Of a DNA stretch of 58,369 bases, positions 8,903 through 17,427 are shown piece after piece. This DNA is from an uncultured Prevotellaceae bacterium (GTDB lineage: Bacteria; Bacteroidota; Bacteroidia; Bacteroidales; Bacteroidaceae). The stretch covers positions 1 through 58,369 of the forward strand of contig CACZVX010000006.1 of the NCBI GenBank assembly GCA_902784755.1, written 5' to 3'. The position numbers and the translations under genes are program-made. The notes under the pieces are model-generated. The model ran no database searches. It worked only from the letters and a program-made list of their open reading frames with translations, and was not told the DNA's origin. The first letter of the stretch is position 1, and every line of letters begins with the position of its first letter.

Positions 8903-11053
8903 CTACTTTACCATGAACTTCTTTCCCCCACGGACAAAGATGCCATGAGAAACGTTCTTCACGCGTTGTCCCTGCAAGTTGTAGATTATCTCATTATCTA
9001 CATTTCTCATTTTCTCAATTTCAACAATTCCCGTAGAAGGATCGTTGCCTTGGAATGAGTCAATAAAGTCAGGTAGGTAATAGCCTAAATGTGGGGGTTG
9101 GTTGTAAGCCACATTTTGCCAGCAGATACCCATGCGATAAATATGATCGTGCATGAGGGTGGGAACACGATAGTTGGTAGTAGCAGCTGTTGAATAAATC
9201 TTCAAAATTGGATTACCTGAATCATCATCAGCCCACGTAACTATCTCCTCACGCCAGTCTCCAAGAATATCAGCACTCAAATTACAGTTGTTTTTTGTGC
9301 TATTATTTCCATTTCCTTGAATGCTTATACGGCCTACACCTATCAATGCGCCAGTACTTGCTTTTGTAACTGAATAGCCATCAAGTAATTCTTCTATAGG
9401 ATCAGCATCCCAGAAAATTCTGAAGTTCATACCAGGATTTGTATTATAGATAGCATTTCCCTTACAGTCGAAAGAACTTGTCTGAGTGGCGTATGTATAT
9501 TCACAACCACGATAATTTGAATCGTAGTCAGCTACCAAACCACGTCCCGTATCACGGTCACGTGTGCCGTTAAGAATAACCTTACCTGTTGCAGCGTCGT
9601 GGATGTCGAAGCCATATCCTCCATTATTCTTTCCAAGATACTCTTCTTCATGCACATCGAACAATTCCAAGCCAGGACGGTCGGGATCTATGTCGCAGAG
9701 ATGCATAGCGTCGCCATGTCCAAAACCGACGGCATAGAGCAATTCGCCATTGTCGTCAACAGCGGAAGAACCATACAGTATTTCATCTTTACCGTCACCA
9801 TCTACATCGCCTACAGAGATGTTATGGTTACCGTTGCCCCAAGCCGTATTACTATAAGGTGTACCGCCAGTATTAGAACTATAAGTCTTTGTGGTCTTTT
9901 TGAAATTGGCATCATAGTGATCCACTTGTGTTTTCGAAACTGAGGCATGTACCCACTTTGTTTTCAATTCCATACCATCGAAGTCAACAGCCCAGAAGTA
10001 GGCTTTTGTGTAATAGCCACGACAGAACACGCCACTTGGATTACTGTCTGGACCATCAAGATAAGCCACACATGCCAAGAAACGGTCGGCACGATTTCCA
10101 TAAGCGTCGTTCCAGAAATTCTTATCTGAAGGATAGGCACTCGTTTTATTCATCTCACCTCCACGGCTGGGATTGTAATGCACAGTATGGAGGGCTTCGC
10201 CTGTCAGACCACTGAATACGGTTAGATATTCTGGTCCGTCGAGTACATGTCCCACCCCTTTATCTACGGTTCCAGTATTGCGATAGTCTTTCGAGTTATC
10301 TGCATTCTTAATCTCATCAAGTGTAGCAGCCTCTGTTACAAATTTCCCGGCACCATCAACACTTCCAGGTGCCGTCTTGCACATCATCTCAGCTTTTCCG
10401 TCGCCGTCAAAGTCATAAACCATAAACTGCGTATAGTGTGCACCTGCACGGATATTCTTTCCCAAATCGATGCGCCACAGTTTCGTGCCATCCAGTTTAT
10501 AGCAATCCAACAACACATTGCCCGTATAGCCGGAACTTGCATTATCTTTAGAATTAGATGGATCCCACTTAAGGATAATCTCATACTGGCCATCACCATC
10601 CACATCACCAACAGAACAGTCGTTCGGCGTATAGCTATAACTGGATCCATTCACAGTACCATTAGCTGGCTTGTCTAAGGGAATTGGCAGATAGGTCGAT
10701 GTCCAAGGACTAACTGCTGCCGTTGTATCTATTGGCTGTCCGGCATACCAGGTCACCACTTGATATGTATCCGTATCTTTACCACCCGAAGAAACATTAA
10801 AGCAAGTTGACTTATAGATATTCTGCCGATAAGAAGAACCATTCCGAAGAACTTCAAAATAGGTGTTTGCATCATCGGTTCCAAGATAACGCCAACTTAT
10901 GAAATACTGGGAACGGGTGTGTTTTACGACAATCAGTCCGCGATCCAATTTTTCCATCTGAGACACAGGCGTGTCTGAAGGGTTTTGTGCATGTCCTACC
11001 ATCGAGGCTGTGAACATGAGCACAAACGCTAATATAATTGATCTAATATTCAT
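8903..11053 (-). CDS. Rhamnogalacturonan lyase, PL11 family
   Basis: Cleaves the alternating rhamnose-galacturonate backbone of rhamnogalacturonan I by beta-elimination. Signal peptide at residues 1-22. The body begins with the family's MEKLDRGLIVVK motif and carries repeated aspartate-rich calcium-binding blades (DVDGDGQYEI, YDFDGDGKAEM, VGDVDGDGKDEI, LGDWREEI) of the eight-bladed propeller typical of PL11 (YesW/YesX). Length (716) is near that of the family plus a short tail. The last 30 residues are the locus-wide C-terminal motif (YNLQGQRV ... GIFVRGGKKFMVK). The gene begins 8 bases after the preceding PL11 gene and is surely co-transcribed with it. Endo versus exo action cannot be read from the sequence. 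Confidence 0.94.
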   Translation of the reverse strand: MNIRSIILAFVLMFTASMVGHAQNPSDTPVSQMEKLDRGLIVVKHTRSQYFISWRYLGTDDANTYFEVLRNGSSYRQNIYKSTCFNVSSGGKDTDTYQVVTWYAGQPIDTTAAVSPWTSTYLPIPLDKPANGTVNGSSYSYTPNDCSVGDVDGDGQYEIILKWDPSNSKDNASSGYTGNVLLDCYKLDGTKLWRIDLGKNIRAGAHYTQFMVYDFDGDGKAEMMCKTAPGSVDGAGKFVTEAATLDEIKNADNSKDYRNTGTVDKGVGHVLDGPEYLTVFSGLTGEALHTVHYNPSRGGEMNKTSAYPSDKNFWNDAYGNRADRFLACVAYLDGPDSNPSGVFCRGYYTKAYFWAVDFDGMELKTKWVHASVSKTQVDHYDANFKKTTKTYSSNTGGTPYSNTAWGNGNHNISVGDVDGDGKDEILYGSSAVDDNGELLYAVGFGHGDAMHLCDIDPDRPGLELFDVHEEEYLGKNNGGYGFDIHDAATGKVILNGTRDRDTGRGLVADYDSNYRGCEYTYATQTSSFDCKGNAIYNTNPGMNFRIFWDADPIEELLDGYSVTKASTGALIGVGRISIQGNGNNSTKNNCNLSADILGDWREEIVTWADDDSGNPILKIYSTAATTNYRVPTLMHDHIYRMGICWQNVAYNQPPHLGYYLPDFIDSFQGNDPSTGIVEIEKMRNVDNEIIYNLQGQRVKNVSHGIFVRGGKKFMVK

Positions 11054-11061
11054 TCAGTTAA

Positions 11062-14000
11062 TTATTTTACAATAATCTTCTTTCCGTTCTTAATATAGAT
11101 ACCATTGCGCTGAGTCTTTTCGACAGCTACACCATCCAGACTGAATGTCTTTCCTGCATTCCCATTACCAACTCTCACGTCGTCAATACCAACAGTATTT
11201 GTGACACGGAGAATGCCTTCCTTCTGCAACAAGTTGGAGGTATCCCAATAGAGCCCCTCTGGAAGAGCCGGCAGATTGATTGCCGTAGGTGTGCCACTGA
11301 AGGACTTGGCAGTCCACATCACGAACTCATCTCCATTTTCAGGAACAAAGCCTTCTCCCAATTCCACATTCAACTCTCCGTTGAAATCGAAATTGCCGCC
11401 GACAACTACCCACGAACGGGAATACGGATTACCTGTATTGCTAAAAATAATCAAGTTCAACTTCGAACCATTATACATATTGAGGAAGCCCGTAGTTGTA
11501 ATGGATCCATAACGGCGAGAGGATGAAAAATTGCCAGGCTGCAACACACCGCCACTATTGAAGCGGATATTGCCCACTGTGCCTTGGCCTGTAAGAGTCG
11601 CATTATCCTGAACAGAAGCGACAGCCGAACCGAAGAGCGAAGTGGTTAGTTTTGTATTATTCAATCTGATATCTCCGCCACGGAAGGTGTATTCATTGGC
11701 AGCCAGGGCTTTGGAGAAAGTCCAGGAACCATCGCCATCCTTAAAAACATTCACCTTTCCCTCAAACGTACCATTAAAACTGACATCTTTGTTGTTTCCT
11801 CCCACAGTAAGATTCCCGGTAAGACTCAGTACACCTGAGCCAGCAAGACTACCCAAAATGAGATTGCGAGTACCACCCGTAAATGTTACCCCACTCGAGA
11901 TGTTCAGCGTAGCTTTAGGCAAACCGTAATTATTCTCCCAACTGAATATGGGATCATAGCTCTTATCCCTTTTCACGGTATGTGCCACGAGTGTTCCTTC
12001 AAACTGGCTCCAATTGCCTTGCAAATAGTTTCTCACCCAAGGGGCATAGACATGAAGCGTTCCTTTTCCTGTAAGACGGCCTTTATAATTACAGCGTCCG
12101 TCAAGATATACCGTACCCGTACAGCCCTCAGGAACCTCCCAGTTTGCATTGCTGGTCGAATAGGAATAAGTATCATATGGATCATTAACCGTCACACTAG
12201 AACCATTAAAGACAATCAGGTCAGGCACCGAATGAACACCTCCCGCTTCGTTGATGTTCACCGAACCGGCATCGATATAGAGTTTATCGAAGGCATTACC
12301 CGTTCCAAGTGACAAGGTGCCATTACCTGTCTTGTGAATCTCAGAAGCCATGGAAGAACTTAGCCGTTTCACAGCACCTGTTTGATAGAATGTCACACCT
12401 GTAGGAACCTCAATCGTTCCGCCATTACCTTGCACCGTTATCACATGAGTAGATTGGAGTGTCTGACTGGCAGCAAGTGTACCGCCATTTATATAGACCT
12501 TATTGGATACTCCGCCGAAGGCACCGTAGTCCACGCCATCATTATTGGCCAATTTTGCCACCGTTACTATTCCATCATTCAGATAGGTAACACCCGTATA
12601 TTTATTAACACTATTGAAAGTCACATTTCCAGAACCATTCTTCGTAAACGAAACATCACCAGCAATTGCCTTACCGCTGAAAGTATAGTTCAGAGAATTA
12701 TTGTTGAAGGTTACGCTGGCAGGATAGACATCACGCACAATATTGACGGTTGTCTGAGTGGCATTGTCATTGAACTCCACGGCATCACCCGAAACGAAGG
12801 CACTGGTATTGTTTCCGCTCTTGAAGTTCTCTGTTTCATTAAGATTCCAGTCAGTATTAACGCCACCATCCCAAATCAGGCTGGTTGCATCGCGCAACGG
12901 CTTTATCTGGAGTTTCAGTTTTCCTCCTTCATACGTGATGCTGGCATCCTGACCTTCCAGTCCGACAACTTCAATATCGGAAACATTACCGTTGATTGAG
13001 CCAACTTCACCAAGTTCATAAGTTCCCATTTCCAATTTAGAACCAGACTGAGGAACAATCTCAAATACTGGTGTGTTGTATTCAGGACCATATTTCCAAT
13101 CCTTCTTTTCAACAATCAGCGTGGTCACTTTCAGTTTATCGGCAGTTCCGTCGTTATTTACATCCATCACCACACGAGAACCAAAGTTCATCTTTAACTC
13201 ATTGACCTCAACAGTGCCTTTATTGTCAGCACCGCCAGGACGCAGTTTGGAACCATAGTCCATCACGATACCTTTCTGGAACTTACCACCATTGGAGTTC
13301 AATTCGGCAAAACGGTTCAGCCAAACGCGGCTGTTCTGCATCGTTCCGTCAAAGTTCAGCGTTCCTGCCCAGATATCGGTATTGCCGCTATAGGTTTCCG
13401 TCACATTGGGCAACGTGAGCACACCGTCACCCTGCTTCACCAAACGCATACTTCCTGAGAAAGCACCGCCTGTAAGTGTGTGCGTATAAGTTTCAGTTGT
13501 AATATTATTATTGTCATCGTGACCCTGCACCCATGTAGGAGCATTATCAAAGAAAATATAAGGAGCTGCACCAGAAGTTACACTTACCGACATGTTATTG
13601 GTCTCGGCCATGAGCACCTGCTTGTCATTCAGTGAAGTACTGATACTTCCGCCATTCTGCACTTCCGTACGGTCGGTCATCGTCAATGCCGGGGGAGCCA
13701 TCGTGATTCCTTCCAGTTCACCGAGGAAATAGCTGGTATGAGGGGGCTGGTTGTAGCCACACATCTGCCACACCATAGCCTGACGGTACTGCATATCGTG
13801 CCAGAGGGTATAGTTGCGCCATTCAGTGGGAATAGCTGTCGTATAGATACGTATCGTATTATCAGAGGTACGCGCGATGACTTCCTCACGCCAGTCACCT
13901 AAGATATCGCCTTGGAAAGTGGGAGTGGCCTTTGTGTCATTATTGGTCAAGCTACCCGTCAGCGATTCAATATTGCCTTTCCCCATCTTATGAATACGGA

Positions 14001-15531
14001 CTGTAGAGTTTTTTTGCCCTGTTCCATTAAGTGTTTCCTCAAGCAAATCTCCGTCCCAATAGATACGGAAGTTCACATCAAAATCTGTTGAGGTGATTTC
14101 GGGAATATGATCATTATAAACCGTACTGATAGGCCTATCATGGCCAGATGCGCCCAAAGCACCAGGAAAATCATTGGAGAAGTTACCACACATGGAACGA
14201 CCATCATCACTACCAGGAGAACTGCGATAGTAAATCTTACTGGTTGTTGCGTCGCGGTAATTATTGTTTGGACGATCCTCATTGCAAGCATAGATTTCCT
14301 GTCCGTGCATATAAGGATTGAAGTCAGAGCAATGCTGGGCATCGCCATGGCCTAATCCGATTGTTGAAAGTCCCTTTCCGTTATCATCAATCACCATTGA
14401 GCCGAACACAATCTCATCACGTCCGTCCCAATCAACATCGGCAACGCCAAAGTTGTGATAACCCTGTCCGTACCATGGACTGCTCGAATCTTTGCAGTTC
14501 CAGCGCCAACGTTCTGTCAACTTATGAGTACTTGCATTCACATCAAGTGCAATCATCTTATGCTGGGTATAGATACCACGAGCCAAGAAGATGCTGGGCT
14601 TACGACCATCCAAATAAGGAGCACCGAAGAAATGCTTCGTGGAACGGTGACCATATCCATCACCCCACACAGATTCCAGATTGGTTTCACCATTCTCCAA
14701 TCTCTTCAAGGGATATTCCATCTGGTCATAAACCTCTCCGGTCTCACCATTCAGATAGAGCAAGTATTCATTACCCTGATAGACAAACCACTGCCCACTG
14801 CTTGTTGCTGCAAGGTAGTTCTTTGTGGCATCTCCAATGGTAATCACCTCGCCACTGGCAGTATGAATCTTTGTTCCATCAGAAGCGCGTAATACAGCCT
14901 CAGCTTTGCCATCCTGGTCCCAATCGTATGCCACGATGTTCTGCTCATTGTTCTGGAAATCAGCCATATTCGGGCCCCATTCCAGCCACCAAAGTTTCTT
15001 ACCGTTCAGCTTATAGACCTCCATGATGCAGTATTCACCATTATAGCCAGCTTTCTGATAGCTTGTGCCTGCCCAACTCTGATTGTCAAACTTGAGCAAT
15101 ATCTCTATTTCTCCATCGCCATCCACATCAGCACAACAAGCATCGTTGGGAATATAGGTAGAGGTCAGACTCCCATGATCCATAGTCAGTTCAAGATAAT
15201 TTTGCGCCCATGGAGTTACAGCCTTGCTCTTTCCCTGAGCCACGCCACGCACCACAGTCTCCACCTGATAGCTGCTCGAAGTGCTGCCGCCAGCATCCGT
15301 ATAATTGGAAACACTAAGAGGTTCCGAGTTCAGCTTCGTACCGTCGCGATAGATATTATAAGTCACATCATAATATTCCTCACCATAGATTCGCCATGAA
15401 CAGAAAACACCGCTAGAAGTATTCATAGCCACCAGTCCGCGATCCAGTTTGTCCATACTTCTCTGTGCATGAACCGACAATGTTGCTGTGATAATCAGCG
15501 CTACCGTCAACAAAAACTTTTTGAATGTCAT
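11062..15531 (-). CDS. Rhamnogalacturonan lyase PL11 fused to autotransporter-type beta-strand repeats
   Basis: N-terminal signal peptide (1-22) and a PL11 lyase domain (about 23-620; MDKLDRGLVAM, DVDGDGEIEI, YDWDQDGKAEAV, ADVDWDGRDEI, LGDWREEV) predicted to cut rhamnogalacturonan I. About 800 residues of glycine/asparagine-rich repeats follow, of the PATR type (autotransporter-associated beta strand: G-G-T-L, GDGVLTL, NKYTGVTYLNDG, GGVLQPG), which should form a long beta-helix or solenoid. The C-terminal tail (FSLDGVAV ... GIYIKNGKKIIVK) matches the other enzymes here. At 1,489 residues it is more than twice a standard PL11. The repeat region lacks the C-terminal barrel of a true autotransporter, so it is more likely a stalk or glycan-binding surface. 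It heads an operon with the second PL11 gene. Confidence 0.92.
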   Translation of the reverse strand: MTFKKFLLTVALIITATLSVHAQRSMDKLDRGLVAMNTSSGVFCSWRIYGEEYYDVTYNIYRDGTKLNSEPLSVSNYTDAGGSTSSSYQVETVVRGVAQGKSKAVTPWAQNYLELTMDHGSLTSTYIPNDACCADVDGDGEIEILLKFDNQSWAGTSYQKAGYNGEYCIMEVYKLNGKKLWWLEWGPNMADFQNNEQNIVAYDWDQDGKAEAVLRASDGTKIHTASGEVITIGDATKNYLAATSSGQWFVYQGNEYLLYLNGETGEVYDQMEYPLKRLENGETNLESVWGDGYGHRSTKHFFGAPYLDGRKPSIFLARGIYTQHKMIALDVNASTHKLTERWRWNCKDSSSPWYGQGYHNFGVADVDWDGRDEIVFGSMVIDDNGKGLSTIGLGHGDAQHCSDFNPYMHGQEIYACNEDRPNNNYRDATTSKIYYRSSPGSDDGRSMCGNFSNDFPGALGASGHDRPISTVYNDHIPEITSTDFDVNFRIYWDGDLLEETLNGTGQKNSTVRIHKMGKGNIESLTGSLTNNDTKATPTFQGDILGDWREEVIARTSDNTIRIYTTAIPTEWRNYTLWHDMQYRQAMVWQMCGYNQPPHTSYFLGELEGITMAPPALTMTDRTEVQNGGSISTSLNDKQVLMAETNNMSVSVTSGAAPYIFFDNAPTWVQGHDDNNNITTETYTHTLTGGAFSGSMRLVKQGDGVLTLPNVTETYSGNTDIWAGTLNFDGTMQNSRVWLNRFAELNSNGGKFQKGIVMDYGSKLRPGGADNKGTVEVNELKMNFGSRVVMDVNNDGTADKLKVTTLIVEKKDWKYGPEYNTPVFEIVPQSGSKLEMGTYELGEVGSINGNVSDIEVVGLEGQDASITYEGGKLKLQIKPLRDATSLIWDGGVNTDWNLNETENFKSGNNTSAFVSGDAVEFNDNATQTTVNIVRDVYPASVTFNNNSLNYTFSGKAIAGDVSFTKNGSGNVTFNSVNKYTGVTYLNDGIVTVAKLANNDGVDYGAFGGVSNKVYINGGTLAASQTLQSTHVITVQGNGGTIEVPTGVTFYQTGAVKRLSSSMASEIHKTGNGTLSLGTGNAFDKLYIDAGSVNINEAGGVHSVPDLIVFNGSSVTVNDPYDTYSYSTSNANWEVPEGCTGTVYLDGRCNYKGRLTGKGTLHVYAPWVRNYLQGNWSQFEGTLVAHTVKRDKSYDPIFSWENNYGLPKATLNISSGVTFTGGTRNLILGSLAGSGVLSLTGNLTVGGNNKDVSFNGTFEGKVNVFKDGDGSWTFSKALAANEYTFRGGDIRLNNTKLTTSLFGSAVASVQDNATLTGQGTVGNIRFNSGGVLQPGNFSSSRRYGSITTTGFLNMYNGSKLNLIIFSNTGNPYSRSWVVVGGNFDFNGELNVELGEGFVPENGDEFVMWTAKSFSGTPTAINLPALPEGLYWDTSNLLQKEGILRVTNTVGIDDVRVGNGNAGKTFSLDGVAVEKTQRNGIYIKNGKKIIVK

Positions 15532-15586
15532 TAATATTTAGGTTTTTAAGTTTTCAGATACTTCGCCTACGGCGAAATTAACGCTG

Positions 15587-15594
15587 CAAAGGTA
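15587..15594 (-). promoter_or_regulatory. Promoter -7 box of the PL11 operon
   Basis: Minus-strand TACCTTTG matches TAnnTTTG, 55 bases before the start codon. The resulting leader contains the TTCGCC-GTA-GGCGAA hairpin at 15562-15576. No convincing -33 TTG. Confidence 0.55.
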
Positions 15595-15778
15595 AGAAAA
15601 AAAAGCGAAGGGGAAATTTAAAAGGTCAAAAACTATAGTAAAATTATTATTATTCCAAGTATTTCCGTCAGAAGGCTACTTCTAAATAATAGAATAATAG
15701 TAAAAAAGGTTTGTGTAAAAACACACCTGTTTTGCAATACTAAAATGGCACCAATAAATAGCATATAATCCATACATA

Positions 15779-15820
15779 AGTACCCACATAACCGTTATTG
15801 GTAAAGGTTATGTGGGTACT
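15779..15820 (-). terminator. Long stem-loop after the PL9 gene
   Basis: A perfect 15-bp inverted repeat (15779-15793 with 15806-15820, 12-base loop) lies 28 bases beyond the PL9 stop codon. The T-run after it is weak on the minus strand, so it may act as a 3'-end-protecting stem rather than a classic terminator. Confidence 0.55.
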
Positions 15821-15848
15821 TTTAGAAGGATTTCGAAACAGCTACTCC

Positions 15849-17288
15849 TTATCTGATGATCTTCTTGCCATTCCGAATATAAATGCCTTTATGGCCAGGT
15901 TGCTCCATACGCACTCCACTCAGCGTATAGACGGCATCGTTGCCAGTTGGTGACGAAACGGTCTGGATGCCTGAAACCACAGTCTCGTAATCAAACTGAT
16001 AGCCTATCTGACGCTCATAAGCCACAGACGTAGATTTCAGTTTAAGGAAGGTAATCTCAGGGAGTGAACCGTCGGCTTGCCGCTCTCGCAACATTTGTGT
16101 TCCGTCAAGACTCTCAAAGTCTGATGAGGAAAGGCTGATAGTAGGCAGGAATGTATTGTTCTCCAAAGTGCAGAGGGTTTCACTGATATAGGCATAACTT
16201 GCTGTACGCGCTCCGTAGGAAAGGTTATTTTTCAGTACGTGGTCATAGCCGTCAACATCCTTAGCATCAGCCTTTGTTCCGATTGACTCACGATTCACCA
16301 TATTATAATTCCGATTGTTCTGATAGGCAGAATTGTTATACCAATTATTACCGCCTAAATGATGGTTTGCATAGATACCATTCTGTTTATTTTTCCACGC
16401 GATACAGTTCTTAATCGTGTTACGGGGAATAGGGTTCGTTTTAGTGTAGTCGCCCATACCATAGCCGCCACCTTTGATGCCTGTGCCGTCACCACGAGAA
16501 GTGAGATTGGCATCATAGCCATTCTCCCACGCCCAGCAACTATCAACTACTACAGCTGCATAATTGGTAATCAAATCATAGCCGTCATCACTATTGCGCC
16601 AAGCACGACAACCGCGAATCACATTGTTGGCATGAGCAGAACTGTTCAAATGGAAGCCGAAACCGTCGCAGTTGCCACCAGCTCCGTTTTCAGACACGGG
16701 GTCGTAGTTGTTGTAGGCATCGCAGTTAAGTACCAGATTGTTGCTGCCGCGCGTGAAATAGATACCTATTCCCATTCCGTCGTGGATGTTCACTTGCTCG
16801 ATGATGCAATTACTGCCACCACGCATAGAGATGTTTTCGCTCTGTGTATGCCCCGTAATGGTCACTTGAATACCAATAATATCGAACTTCTTCAAACGCC
16901 AGTAATTGCCCTTCACATAGAAACCGCTGACACGCTTCTCGGCAGGCTTCACCAGCGAGAGATCAATCACGGCCTTCTCGTTTTCATAGCCTGTGATGGT
17001 GATAGGCTTCGTAGCCGTACCATTGGCCGTCAAATTATACACACAAGCATAGAGATTGTTCTCCTGATAGCCCATAATCTCCGACTCTGTAGGCTTATAG
17101 GTTCCTTCACGCAGATAGATAGTGGTACCTGCAGTAGCCTTACTGATGGCTTGCCTCAAGGTAAGGAGCGGTGCATCGATGGTTCCGGCATTGGAATCAT
17201 TGCCCGAAGGCGAAACATAATAGTCGGCAGCCTGTATGGCTACTACTGCCAACAAAAGCGTGGTAAATAATGTAAATCTCTTCATCAT
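15849..17288 (-). CDS. Pectate lyase, PL9 family
   Basis: Secreted lyase cleaving de-esterified homogalacturonan. Signal peptide about residues 1-20, then the family opening YYVSPSGNDSNAGT and a ten-coil right-handed beta-helix to about residue 390. The calcium and catalytic residues known from Erwinia Pel9A have counterparts: CDGF aspartate, NSDDGYD aspartates, and a lysine in GDGTGIKGG placed about 34 residues after the last aspartate, close to the spacing of Lys273 in Pel9A. The final 25 residues are the shared C-terminal tail (YTLSGVRM ... GIYIRNGKKIIR). It has its own promoter with a full -33/-7 pair and is followed by a strong stem-loop, so it is probably monocistronic. Confidence 0.92.
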   Translation of the reverse strand: MMKRFTLFTTLLLAVVAIQAADYYVSPSGNDSNAGTIDAPLLTLRQAISKATAGTTIYLREGTYKPTESEIMGYQENNLYACVYNLTANGTATKPITITGYENEKAVIDLSLVKPAEKRVSGFYVKGNYWRLKKFDIIGIQVTITGHTQSENISMRGGSNCIIEQVNIHDGMGIGIYFTRGSNNLVLNCDAYNNYDPVSENGAGGNCDGFGFHLNSSAHANNVIRGCRAWRNSDDGYDLITNYAAVVVDSCWAWENGYDANLTSRGDGTGIKGGGYGMGDYTKTNPIPRNTIKNCIAWKNKQNGIYANHHLGGNNWYNNSAYQNNRNYNMVNRESIGTKADAKDVDGYDHVLKNNLSYGARTASYAYISETLCTLENNTFLPTISLSSSDFESLDGTQMLRERQADGSLPEITFLKLKSTSVAYERQIGYQFDYETVVSGIQTVSSPTGNDAVYTLSGVRMEQPGHKGIYIRNGKKIIR

Positions 17289-17306
17289 CAGTTTTTAAGT
17301 TTGCTG

Positions 17307-17338
17307 CAAAGATACGGGAAAAACGCGAAAACACCAAA
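17307..17338 (-). promoter_or_regulatory. Full promoter of the PL9 gene
   Basis: On the minus strand TTTG (17335-17338), a 20-base spacer, then TATCTTTG (17307-17314): an exact match to the Bacteroidota promoter TTTG-N19/20-TAnnTTTG. The start codon follows 18 bases later. Confidence 0.8.
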
Positions 17339-17350
17339 TATCAGAAACGA

Positions 17351-17387
17351 AAAGATTCCCCCGCAGTCAGTCTGCGAGGGAATCTTT
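17351..17387 (-). terminator. Terminator after the unknown secreted-protein gene
   Basis: An outer 10-bp stem (17351-17360 with 17378-17387) and an inner 5-bp stem (62-66 with 72-76) form a long GC-rich hairpin with a short T-run on the minus strand. It lies 40 bases after the stop at 17428. Confidence 0.8.
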
Positions 17388-17427
17388 ATATGAAAGGATT
17401 CCTATAGAATCCGTCTTGATTCAAAGA

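Larger units (their letters stand above)
15532..15848. other. Intergenic region between PL9 and PL11 operon
   Basis: This 317-base gap holds the promoter of the PL11 operon (15587-15594), a short hairpin in its 5' leader (TTCGCC/GGCGAA, 15562-15576) and a long stem-loop behind the PL9 gene (15779-15820). The middle part (about 15600-15770) is AT-rich; I see no gene in it. Confidence 0.6.

Noticed and set aside
15562-15576. Leader hairpin considered as a riboswitch
   Set aside because: A single 6-bp stem with a 3-base loop is too small; no known aptamer pattern.
16359-17270. Open frame of 303 codons on the plus strand
   Set aside because: Opposite the PL9 lyase; rich in I, T and H as expected from the complement of a beta-helix gene, no homology I recognise.
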